Shown here: positions 50,935 to 61,394 of the stretch, piece by piece | Layout of the letters: each line of letters begins with the position of its first letter | Numbering within the stretch: position 1 is the stretch's first letter | Notes under the pieces: generated by a model | What the model was told of the DNA's origin: nothing | The model's input: only the letters and a program-made list of their open reading frames with translations | The model's database searches: none | Program-made: the position numbers and the translations under genes | Assembly: GCA_933822405.4 (NCBI GenBank) | Contig: CAKOGP040001869.1 | Location: 62,001-126,000 of the forward strand | Length of the DNA: 64,000 bases | Direction: 5' to 3' | From: Cylindrotheca closterium | Taxonomy: Eukaryota > Bacillariophyta > Bacillariophyceae > Bacillariales > Bacillariaceae

Positions 50935-53900
50935 TCATCTCGTCATCAAAACCAAGGCAATCGCTATCACAATGGATTGATGGTTGCGAACATTCGCTGT
51001 CGTGGAAACGGCTTCATTGTCTGTTACGGTAAACGAGTGGTACGCCCGACTCTTACCTGCAAAAGGGTCCGTGAAGACAAGTCGTCCGTTGTCAAAAAGC
51101 TCGATTGGACCTCCTGAATCAAACTCACAGCAAATGCCATCTCCTTCAGAATCTGTGATGATCATTGTGAAGGTCCTCGGGCCGATGTGAGGAGGCAGTG
51201 GTATGGTTTCAACGTGGTTCTTGTTTTCTAGGTCTTGGGAGTACGGTTCATTGGAAAAAGCGACCACTTGCTGCTCTTGTAATGCCCTGCCTTGGTTGAT
51301 AAGGTCTGCGTTCACGTCTGCTACCAAAATCCATTCTAGTTCTTGGGGGAACTGATCAAATTTCACTTTCAACTCTAGCCTCTTTCCACCACTAGCAGTA
51401 GCAGGTTTAACGCCTACGAGAAATTTGAGCTGCCAAGATTGTTGATTTGAAAAATCAATAGAGTAAGTCTTGCCGTCAAGCTTCGATCCTACATTGACTA
51501 AAATTTCTCCCCCAATGCCATCGCGACCAGCATCCTCAAAAACAATAATGTACAGTCCACCTTTTCGGATTTTCAACGATTCAGTAACTTTCTGGTTACG
51601 ACCGCTGTAATATCCGGGAGGGACTTCAGCAACAAAAGCCTCAGGGGCAACCAGATCCAATCGTTTCAGAAAGAAACCGAAATCCGATGGGTGATCGTCA
51701 AGCGTAAATTCAATGTCCAGCGGCGCATCGGCCGTTTCACCCTCCAAGACAAAGACTCTGCTCTCTTGAGTACTAAATCTACCAGAGCCTCTTACGATTG
51801 GGGCGCGATCTTGGCCATCAACAATATCAATGCGGTAGAAGCTGTCCTGGCCCTCTAGTCCATTTTCAAACGAGTCAAAGATGAAGAATTCGTAAACGCC
51901 AATTTCCAAGGTGACGATTTCTTCCATAAGAAAATTGGGACTCGAAAAACTCCCTGACGGTCGGTCCACAACTCTTTTCCCCGATAATTCATTAATGGCA
52001 AAACCAGTTTCGGTCGGATATCCATCAAGAGCAATTGTGATCTTTATTTTGACAGTGGGTAGAGACTCGATAGGGCTAAGCGTCTTTTCACCACTTAATG
52101 GTGGTCCTTCAATGGTAAATTCGTGCACCTCCTTACTTGTTCCTTCCATATTACTTCCAAAGAGAACCTTGTTCAACCCAGGTCCACGTTCGTACATAGT
52201 GTACCCAGGCAACTCTCCATTTGATCCACTCCAGTTGCAGCATAGACCGTCGCCATGCTCGTCCGAAATGATAAATGTGAAATCTCGACTCGTTCCAGAG
52301 TTGATGGTAGGGAGAGGAATGATTTCCGTTACTGTTTGTCGTGCTTTATCGGAATAGAATCGTGGTGGCCGGAAGAAAATGACAGAATCATCGCGATTCT
52401 GGCGTGACAGGACAGTTTCGTCACTATTGGCTCGCACTTGGAATGAAATCTCCTCGGGGTACAAGTCTAGCCGTAGCTCCAGTGTAAGGAAAAACTCTGA
52501 GTCAAGTCTTGGAGGCGAAGTTGGGTCTGTATCAAAACTGGAGATGAATGAAAAGTCTAATGATCCTTGGAAATCACCATTGTTCTCAAAAATCATTCGA
52601 CTTTCATCTTTAATGTTCGTTGTCCCCAAGAAAATTTGTACTGAAAGAAAGAAAACATCACAGCAGAATGAGCCCTCGTTCTAACCTTGGGAAAGAGTTC
52701 AGAGATCGACTGACTCACCATATCCGTCTTGAATACCGTCGTTCCCAAGATCGCTGACACGGAAAGCATACAACTCTCCTTCGTCTAGAGCCATCGTCCG
52801 TACAATCTTGGCACGAGGCGTCCTATACGCACCTGGCGGAACACGGACAACTTCATTGCTCTCAACACCGCCCAATTGGTCCACACGCCATCCATTCTCC
52901 AGGGGGTTGTTGTCTAGTTGCAGCACCAGCGTCATTGCAATCTGTCCTTCACCAATCACCGGCCCATTAGATTCATTGTAGTCAGTAGGGATAATTAACT
53001 CATGTTGTTGTGATGCTCCAAACTTGTCCCCACCCGTGGCAATGACTGTCCCAGTGGCAGCCCGTCCCATCATGATCACATAGGTGCCTGGAACGTTATT
53101 GCAGCACATCCCATCCGCAAAGATATCGGTAATTTCAAATATGCATGTGGAACCAGCCGGCAAGAAAACAGTTTCAATCACCGTGTCCCGTTTTGTAGTG
53201 TAATCTCCTGGCTTGGCTTGCCCATAGATTGTTCCACCTGCCTTATTTCGAATCGACCAACCCGTTTCTTCTGGGAAATCATCCAAGTTCAGTGTCACAG
53301 TTACAGGGACGGTATTTTCGCCATCGACTGGAGGGGTGTAGAGAGAACAATCGTACTCTGTCGGAGGGTTCTCCGAAACGTAGCAAATAGTTTGCTTGAT
53401 CCATTGGACTTCGTGACTCACCCTTGAATAAACACCTTTACAAACAAACAAATGGCGTGTACCATGAGCACCCAATGCACCAGCAAAATCACATAAGTAG
53501 TATTCACTTACCAGGAAATGCAGGTAGGGCACACCCAAAACCCCTTCATTCAATGAAAGGCAATCATCAAGATGTAAGCGACCAACCAGCAAACAAAGCC
53601 AAACTATATCTAGACTTTCAAGCAACGCACCATGAGACAATTCCAACCACAATATCCTTGTCTGGTGACCCGCCATCCACAATCAACGGACCGCCACTAT
53701 CACCACGACAGGTATCCTGTCCAAAATCTCCAGCACACAACATATCCGATGATATTACTCCTTGATAACTGTCGGCATAGTTTGGATCCTTGGACTTTTC
53801 GCACTCATTGTTGTTGATATACGTCAGTTCCACTTGTTGCAGTGTGGACGGATACTCTTCCAAATTGGTAGATATAGTCCCAAATCCCAAAGCCGTCACT

Positions 53901-54473
53901 TCATCAATCCGTTGGCCCGTCGGAATATCAGGATTCTCATTGAGTTTAATGTAGGCTTTAGACGATTGTTGTGTTAACTTCAAAAGCATGAAATCATAGG
54001 AAGTAGCTAGATCCTCAACAAATTGTGGATGAATGTATTCCATCTCCACCATGGTAAAATTGTCGTATGCTTCGTTGGAGTCACGGTTCCATCGACCAAT
54101 GTAAGCAAATCCCAATCCGCCACTGCAATGTGCAGCCGTTAGAACCATATCGGTTGCCACCAAAATACCACCACATCGCGGAGACCCATCAGGATTCACC
54201 AACTCTACAATGTACGGGTAGCGTCCTTGTTTCGCATCAAAACCACCAATGATCCGTGGCTAAGGAAGAGTTGATAGCGTTAGAATGATGACCTGGGTGT
54301 GCGCGCGTGATGATAATGATGACACAAACCGAGCAAGTCCAATCAAAAGCGGAACTTTGACGAAACAATGATCAGACAAAACTTACAGATACTTTTGCAA
54401 GGTTCCTCTCGGCTATTGCAGCACTAATTGTCAGCAATAAGAAGGTCCATATTATTAACATCATGATACTCAT
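50935..54473 (-). CDS. Secreted trypsin-like protease with six-repeat Asp-Gly-rich tail
   Basis: Exons 54473-54387, 54259-53631, 53543-53512 (32 nt), 53435-52719 and 52640-50935 join to 1056 residues. A signal peptide (IIWTFLLLTISAAIA) precedes the protease domain, which begins PRIIGGFDAKQG and has H73 (LTAAHC), D118 (YDFMLLKL), S217 (CRGDSGGP) and D211, giving trypsin-like specificity. The tiny exon encodes most of GFGCALPAFPG and completes the canonical SWG...PGVYSRVS strand, strong support for it. The tail holds six units of ~110 residues, each starting like TLNLDDFPEETGWSI and containing an I-x-D-x-x-x-D-G motif; units 1, 3 and 6 have ADGMCC, GDGLCC and GDGICC. It ends in a short hydrophobic stretch (SIVIAIALVLMTR). 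The tail may bind the cell wall or calcium; that is inference. Confidence 0.85.
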
Positions 54474-54752
54474 TGAGCAGGCCTGCAAGCATATTCATAC
54501 AGTACTGTAGGCAATCTGCTTCTCAGGTTTGCTCTGTCAAAATTTTGTTGACGGAGCCTGTTGAAGAGGAAGAGCGAGGCGAGCGAGGAAAAAGAAGGCA
54601 AATGTTGACTACCCCGATTACATGTCCGTCCATCGCTCTTTCAAAATACAACGAAGAAAACAAAAACAAAACGACACGCACACAATAACATCCAAACAGA
54701 ATTCATTGAAAAAACGACGCGAATCTCGGATCATTTGGCACTATCATTCGCC

Positions 54753-56828
54753 ATGTCAGCCTTTACGTCGTGTCAAATACTCTGGTCTACTCAGTCTGGA
54801 CGTGCCAAAGCATGTGCCAGACGGACTGCTCGAATATTGAAGGAAGAAACCACCTTGAACGTAAACGATGTCGGATCTTCGTTTGACGACGCCTCTCAAC
54901 CCTTTCTCGACTTGGTTGCGAATCTTCCAAGCGACACCTTTTTGTTACTCTTTGTCAGTACGACGGGAGATGGCGAACATTGCGATTCCATTCGGGATAC
55001 CTGGAAAGCTCTCCTTCAAAAGTCCTTGCCCAAGAATTTGTTACAAGGCAAGCAATTTGCTTTGTACTGCTTAGGAGATCGTGCGTATGGACCTCAATTC
55101 TGTGCAGGTGGTCGGAAACTGGCTGTTCGATTACTACAATTAGGTATGGAACGATACTGTGATGTGGGTTACGGAGATGACAATACTCCAAATGGTGGCG
55201 TCTTTCGAGATTTGGACGACTGGACCACCCAGCATTTGTTGACCAAGTTGACCAGTAAAAGCGAGGACTCGGAAGCTGTCACAGAGGCGGCAGAAAGTCC
55301 ATTTGAAATTACCGTTGGAGATGAACCAGTAGCGCCAATAGTAAAGGATGCATGGCGAGATGAAATCTACAAGACCTCCTTTCAGGAGTATTTCACACAA
55401 TCTTGTCCCGTCACGGCCTATCACTACGATTCCCACACATCTCGACTCTCCGAAGCTCCCGTAAAAATCAAAACAGAACCTCTACTTGGGAAGGTCGTAA
55501 ACAATAAACGCATTACGGCTGCCGATTGGGAACAAGATACTCGGCATATCGAAATTCGGCCGGAGTCAACTCAGGCAACTGGCAGGTCGAATGGCAATAC
55601 AAGCACTGAGACCTTGCCATACTGTGCAGGAGATATTGCCACCATATTGCCCTTCAACTCAGATGACGAAGTGAAACGATTCCTGTCAGTACTCCCCGAG
55701 TCGATCCAAAAAGTAGCGGACAATCCTTTGTCCATTAAAATTGTCGAATCCAAGTGGAACAATAGCTTTGCTCGATGGCCATCCAACTGCACACTCCGAT
55801 ACTTGCTCACCTATTGCGCCGACATTCATTCTTTGCCCGAGCGGGAAGACTTGAGAGCACTTTCGGGATTATGTTCATTGGAAGCAGAAGAGGGAGCTGA
55901 CCAGCGATCAAAACTGAAATCCTTGAGTGAAACCTCCGAAGCGGCCTTGTTTGCTGATTACATCTTGAGAGAAAAGAGATCTTGGGCCGATGTGCTATAT
56001 GACTTTGCATCTCTACAAGCACCTGGTTCCAAGTTGACGCTGGAGGCCTTGCTGCAGCTTCTTCCACCAATTCGACCCCGTGACTTTAGCATTGCCAGCG
56101 CTCCGTCACAAGCATTGCTGGACGCTTCAACGCCAAAGGATGATGATTCCTTCACTCTGGAACTGTGTGTCGCTGTGGTCCAAGGAACGACGCGTTTGGG
56201 ACGTAGCTATCATGGACTATGTTCTGAATTTCTCTCGAGAATGGTGCCTACCAAAGAGTTCTCACCGCTGTTACAGGTATGGCTCCGTCCTGGATCCTTT
56301 TCACGACTACCCCGCGAGATTGCGGAATCGAATTTCTCCATTCCAGTCTTGTGTGTTGGCGCTGGAACGGGTGTGGCTCCCATGCGTGGATTGCTATTGG
56401 AGCGAGACGCCCTTCGATCAATTGCTGCCTCCAAGAATGGAACGCCCTTGACACCGGATGAAAATGACAACATATTAGTCTTTGGCTGCCGAAAACAGCA
56501 ATCTGACTACTATTACAAAGACGAGTGGCGAGCAATGGAACAAGAGAATCGGGTACGGGTTTTGACTGCTTTTAGTCGAGACCAAGTGCGCAAAATCTAT
56601 GTGCAAAAGGTGGTGAAAGACGCGGATGGCGGAAAACTGATTGTCAAGCACCTTTTGGAGAAGAATGGAGCCCTGTACATTGCTGGTGGACCACGAATGG
56701 CACGGGCAGTAAAGGAAGAAGTGGTGGAGGTCCTTGGTGATGCATTGACAGGGGGGCAAAAGCAGGCCACTCAGCTATTGAATAAACTTCAACGGCTTGG
56801 TAGGTTTAGTATAGAAGCGTGGAGCTAG
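54753..56828 (+). CDS. TAH18: NADPH-dependent diflavin oxidoreductase (NDOR1/Tah18)
   Basis: Tah18/NDOR1 passes electrons from NADPH through FAD and FMN to Dre2/CIAPIN1 at the start of cytosolic iron-sulfur cluster assembly. The gene has no intron. The ATG at 54753 (MSAFTSCQILWSTQSGRAKA) puts the flavodoxin FMN loop at the N-terminus; 691 residues. FMN-site sequences are STTGDGE and LGDRAYGPQFCAGGRKL. The FAD part has RPRDFSIASAPS (RxYS-type motif, here RDFS). The NADPH part has VGAGTGVAPMRGLLLERD, VFGCRKQQSDYYYKDEW and IAGGPRMARAVKEE. The C-terminal end SIEAWS carries the aromatic residue typical of this reductase class. Identity is firm. Confidence 0.93.
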   Translation: MSAFTSCQILWSTQSGRAKACARRTARILKEETTLNVNDVGSSFDDASQPFLDLVANLPSDTFLLLFVSTTGDGEHCDSIRDTWKALLQKSLPKNLLQGKQFALYCLGDRAYGPQFCAGGRKLAVRLLQLGMERYCDVGYGDDNTPNGGVFRDLDDWTTQHLLTKLTSKSEDSEAVTEAAESPFEITVGDEPVAPIVKDAWRDEIYKTSFQEYFTQSCPVTAYHYDSHTSRLSEAPVKIKTEPLLGKVVNNKRITAADWEQDTRHIEIRPESTQATGRSNGNTSTETLPYCAGDIATILPFNSDDEVKRFLSVLPESIQKVADNPLSIKIVESKWNNSFARWPSNCTLRYLLTYCADIHSLPEREDLRALSGLCSLEAEEGADQRSKLKSLSETSEAALFADYILREKRSWADVLYDFASLQAPGSKLTLEALLQLLPPIRPRDFSIASAPSQALLDASTPKDDDSFTLELCVAVVQGTTRLGRSYHGLCSEFLSRMVPTKEFSPLLQVWLRPGSFSRLPREIAESNFSIPVLCVGAGTGVAPMRGLLLERDALRSIAASKNGTPLTPDENDNILVFGCRKQQSDYYYKDEWRAMEQENRVRVLTAFSRDQVRKIYVQKVVKDADGGKLIVKHLLEKNGALYIAGGPRMARAVKEEVVEVLGDALTGGQKQATQLLNKLQRLGRFSIEAWS

Positions 56829-57052
56829 TAAATAGAAGTGACATTTTAGAGAATGAATGAATACTGATACTCGTTTGAGGGTTGCGTTCGCATAGACGTA
56901 CAGACTGACCGCGCCATAATTTTTCGAGACAGAGAGATGAGAGAGAAGAGAGAGGAGTCAAATCTGGGAGCCAGAAACACACACACACACAAACGACCTT
57001 GTGATTGAAATGGTTGGTGAAGTGGTATTGAAGTGAAGAATCAAGAGTATCC

Positions 57053-59256
57053 ATGGACGAACTACTGGATTTAATGGACAAAGAGGAGCGTTCTCCTACA
57101 AACGAGAATCATCCACAGTTGAATGACAATGATGATGGCATGGACGAACTGTTGGATTTGATGGATGATGAATACGAAAATGAAAACGCTGCTGCGACAT
57201 CGCAGTCACAATCCTCTGCATCAGCTGTACAAAGTAGTAATCAAGCACAAGTAGTGACACCGCCACCAAATAGCCTCGGACGACCCAAATCTTCCACTCA
57301 GCAAAATTCTCAACGAACGACAAAATCCAAATCCGTATCGGGCAGCGTTGACAACAAGTTGGGCATTCGAATGATGGATCGACAGGTTTCCTCAGTCGAT
57401 CTGCTGGACATGATATCGATCAACCCCTATTATACACCAGCCGTAATTAGCGCTATGAATCTGAACGCCTTGAGCCGCCTTTTGGTTGAACCTCCCATCA
57501 ACATTGATCCAGCAACTGTGACTGGCAAAATGAATATGGTGACTGTGGGTATTGTCTTTAGCAACACAGGTACCAAACAAACTGCAAAGGGTACATCCTT
57601 CTGTATCCTAGAAATTGGAAATTTTACCTCGGGCCCTTGTGTCACCGTCATGTTGTTTGGAGATGCATACAGCAAATATGTTCGAACATGTGGTAAAGGG
57701 AAGGTAAGAACCGACGCAGAACACTTCATCTTGTAGCGACATGGACCAATTCATCTCAGTATTTCTACTGTGAAACCTAGGTTGTGGCCATTGTTAATCC
57801 TAATTTGTTACCTATCCGAGAAGGAGACAAGACTCGCATCGCGGTTACAGTCAACAATACGAGTCAGTTCCATCTAGTCGCCAAGGCCATGGACTTTGGT
57901 ATCTGCAAGGGCACCACTCGAGTCAAGGGAAGCGATGGAAAGTGGACAGCGAATGGCAATTGCAAAAACTGGGTCAATATGCAGGTCTGCGAATTTTGTT
58001 TGCATCATCGCAAGCAACGAGAAAAAAAGTCGAAAACTACCAATGCCGTTGGTGGATCCTTGCAACAATTACGAGCCGAAGGACAATTGGCGGTAGCAAG
58101 CTCCCGATTTGGAACCGCTGGCGCCAGCAATCGTCTCACCAGTGGCCTGCAATCGGTTCCAACACAAATGAAAAAGACGCTGGCAGATCAAAGGAAAAGT
58201 GTTGTCATGCAACAAAGACAACAAGCGAGTGGGAGCAATCGTTTCCTCAATGGCGGCGGCACTTCCCGGCAGGTGGCAAGCAGTAGCACTTTATCCACGC
58301 AACCACCACAAGTTGCTGCTCAAAGCGGCAACCGACTCCTCAGTGGGGGCGTCCCACGACAAATGAGGAGTCAAAAATTGTCCAATGTAACAAACAGAGC
58401 GAATCCTTATAGCAAACAAAGCAACCTGGCGCCAACTCGAAAGCCCAAACCCAAGACTGGCATTGTAGGAAATGCCACCCTTCGTGGAGACGGAGACTGG
58501 TTTGAACAAGGAAGCAAACCAAAACCGGCCAATTCCAGATCTGGATCCCTCGCCAAATTGGCCAACAAGGCGGCCAAGAAGCGAAAGCTGGTCAATACCG
58601 ACGGTACTTCTGGCTTTAACGGGAGTGTCCCAGTTCCCAAACCCAGCCAACTATTTGCTGGAGGCCAGAGACAAATGCTTTCCAACTCCAGAGGACCCAA
58701 GATGCCCGACCGGACCAAATCCACCACTAGCATCATGGAAAGTCAAGCCAGACTTGCGAAGATGAGGCAACTGGCAGAGGACGACAAGAAGAAACATCTA
58801 ACTGGAAAATCCAAAACATCATCGAAAAAAGGTGCATTGTCGAGTAAGGATTCCTTCTATGCCAATGTCGGAGACATTGATTTGGAAAAGGTCAGGAATA
58901 CCAAGAGCAAATTTGCTAGGGAAGTGGAGGCCGAGGAATACGCCAAGAGTCGTCAAAAGGTGGTCGAATTGGAAAAGTTGGAAGGGACCAAGAACGCCGC
59001 CAAAAAGCGTCAAGACATCGAAACCAAGAGCTTTACCGTGGAATACTTCTGCAAGACTTGCGGTACCCATAGTGTATTTCTCCCGAACAGTTGCGTGAAT
59101 GCCAAGCATAATGTCAAAAAGAGACGCAAATTGGCTCAACAACAGACCAAGGAAGCCAAACGAACAAAGTTGCATCAGAAGAGTGCGGCCGATGGCGGAT
59201 TGCGATTGGGTGCGGGTAACGAATGGGCTCGCCATATGAAGGACTTTCATAGTTAA
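57053..59256 (+). CDS. MCM10: MCM10 replication initiation factor
   Basis: MCM10 activates the CMG helicase and links it to polymerase alpha. Exons 57053-57703 and 57781-59256 give 708 residues. The OB-fold/zinc core is KMNMVTVGIVFSN, CVTVMLFGDAYSKYVRT, VVAIVNPNLLP and then DFGICKGTTR ... GNCKNW ... VCEFCLHH, the C-C-C-H finger of MCM10. The long middle is Ser/Gln/Asn-rich with repeats of SNRL or GNRLLSGG type. A second Cys-containing region near the end (FCKTCGTHSVFLPNSC) resembles the C-terminal zinc motif of animal MCM10. The N-terminus carries the same acidic motif twice, MDELLDLMDKE (1-11) and MDELLDLMDDE (30-40). Confidence 0.92.
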
Positions 59257-59425
59257 ACAATAGAGGCTATTAATAGAATGACGCTACATGACATATTTTA
59301 GGCTTACGTAAAAATATGACATTGCCTAAGATTATAATCTGTAACTGATTATGGGTGAAATCGAACGGCGGATAACAAAACTAGGAGAAGGCTATCCATA
59401 GAAAAGCGGCCAGCACATACTGCAC

Positions 59426-59992
59426 TTAGCTGGATTCCTTCTCGCAGTGTTCCTTGTAAGCGGCTTCATCCATGAGGGATTCCAATTCACTTTCATCGCT
59501 GATAGTCATCTTGATGAACCAACCATCATCTTCAGCACCAGTGTTGACCAAGGCGGGTTCGTCAGTCAAAGTATCGTTAATTTCCGTTACACTTCCAGTG
59601 ACGGGGGCATAGACGTCAGAAGCAGCCTTGACGGACTCGACACTGCCAAAGGACTCTCCCTTTTCGAATTCATCCTCAAGCTCGGGAAGGTCAACAAAGA
59701 CAATGTCACCCAAAGCAGCCTGGGCAAAGTCAGTTACTCCAACGGTACCAACACCTCCGTCGACGGTGATGTATTCGTGAGCTAACAGTAGAAATGAAGC
59801 AAGGACCTATGAGAACAGAGCGAAACCATCTCAATCAAGATTTGACAACAACCGCAGCAAAGACGTACCGGGAGTGTAGTACGTGGAGGCAAATCGGAGT
59901 GATGCGAATTGGGGAGCAACGACTTGAGTTCTCAAGGTTCTAGCAACGGAACGGCGTGCGATGGACCGGGCAAATGTAGCAGCAGTAGACAT
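59426..59992 (-). CDS. GCSH: Glycine cleavage system H protein, mitochondrial
   Basis: The H protein carries the lipoyl arm that shuttles the aminomethyl group in glycine decarboxylation, central to photorespiration in algae. Exons 59992-59869 and 59781-59426 give 159 residues. The N-terminus (ARSIARRSVARTLRT, then FASLRFAS) is an Arg/Ser-rich mitochondrial presequence. The mature part has YYTPAHEYITVDGGVGTVGV, DFAQAALGDIVFVDLPE, the lipoylated Lys in SVESVKAASD (K93) and EDDGWFIKMTISD. The intron falls just after the conserved YTP. Identity is firm. Confidence 0.95.
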
Positions 59993-60342
59993 GATAGGTT
60001 TGGCGGTGAATACAAAGAAGATACAGTAGCAAAGGTCGTTTCGAGAACTGGATTGGTTGTTGCGATATCCTGATGTGCAGCCTCTGTCAGTGTCGCACTC
60101 AGACAACATGAGTGACACATTGACTATTACGTCATTGATCGATGATTAAATCAATCGATCTAGTCCAATACCTGTTCGATCTAGTCGACCAACCAGATGT
60201 CGACAAAAAATAACTTCCGCCGAACGCTGTTTCCATTCATTTCATTCCTTGTCGTGTTTCCTCCGTTTCGGCTCTAGTAGCATCCCTCTCCTCTTTGCAT
60301 TAAAACTAGGACTCAACCTCCAATTGGAGTATCGATTGAACA

Positions 60343-60888
60343 ATGCCACCACACAGTGTTTCTGGTGATGAGCTATGGGACGTTGATGAGGGTGCTGCAG
60401 TAGTGCCAGAGATTCCCGAAGGCGAATTTCTTGCCTTGCATCGTTCCACTGGAGGAAAAGCAGTTTCCTTTTGGGACTCTGTCAGTTTCCGAGAAATTGC
60501 ACCATTGACTGAGATTTCTGATGAAGAAATTGCCAATGTTTGGTACAGTGATGATGAATACGCCAAAATTAAAGAACATGTCACGGCTACCTTGAAGCGA
60601 GTGGCCAATGGCGAGCCCGCTGATTTGGAAGACGGATACTGCATGAGAGGGCTGGAAGGAAGGACCAAGTTTGGTGGAAGGAGGCGAAAGAATAACAAAT
60701 CCGCTGCCCTCGATGCTGTTTGGAGTACGCAAATCCAACAATGGAAAAAGAAGCAAAGCAATCCAATTCAAATTGCTGCTGCCTACAAAATACATTCTTT
60801 GCGGGCCAGATATCCCGCCATTGAAACTGGACAACGAGATGCACGCTTTGTGAAAGACTTCATGGGCCCAATTCCGAAAAAAGAATGA
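60343..60888 (+). CDS. Conserved diatom-type protein of unknown function
   Basis: 181 residues, no intron. The pattern EISDEEIANVWYSDDEYAKI, then YCMRGLEGRT and a basic run (GGRRRKNNKSA), then IQIAAAYKIHSLRARYPAIE and ARFVKDFMG is one I associate with a large diatom family of unknown function (W-Y/F-S/T, then an Arg-Gly-Leu-Glu motif, then a helical end). There is no signal peptide or membrane helix. The role is unknown; the basic centre could bind nucleic acid, but nothing shows it. Confidence 0.75.
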   Translation: MPPHSVSGDELWDVDEGAAVVPEIPEGEFLALHRSTGGKAVSFWDSVSFREIAPLTEISDEEIANVWYSDDEYAKIKEHVTATLKRVANGEPADLEDGYCMRGLEGRTKFGGRRRKNNKSAALDAVWSTQIQQWKKKQSNPIQIAAAYKIHSLRARYPAIETGQRDARFVKDFMGPIPKKE

Positions 60889-61394
60889 AAATCCCGAGCT
60901 AGATACCTGTACGAGTACCAAAAGTAAACTACTGTATAAAAACTATTAGACGAAAAGCAATTTTCTACTACTTAGACTGGCGAAGCAAATTTTCATGCTC
61001 CTAAAGGAAAGTGAAAATTGCTCCAGAAGATTAGAGAAGACGCTGACTGCCATTGACGTTGTCTTTTCACCGTTTTTGCTTCTTCTCGTCGTCTTCTTGT
61101 CCAACAATAGTCCCGGATTGAACACGATACCACTATATTGCGAAGACGAAGAACGAATGATCAAAGTTCCAAACTAAGACGACAAGAGAAGAGGAAGAAT
61201 GAACTATATAATTTCCAAGCTTACTGGATTCCCCACACAGGACTTAGATTGTTAAAAAATGGGTAGAAATCACAACGAAAAGTAAGAACATGAAAACTTC
61301 TTCTATCATGCGAGGTTCACTATTGATTTCAAAGGAAACTAATACAACGAGCCAATGCAATGTGACCAAGCACCGCATAGCTTTCTCGTAGCAG
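60889..61394. other. Intergenic
   Basis: About 500 bases between the diatom-family gene and the broken leucine-rich-repeat-like gene. No gene, repeat or RNA was recognised. Confidence 0.45.

Noticed and set aside
56909..56922. E2F-like site upstream of MCM10 (CCGCGCCATAAT)
   Set aside because: On the minus strand it reads TTATGGCGCGG, which departs from TTTSSCGC by one base; tempting because MCM10 is an S-phase gene, but not a proper match.
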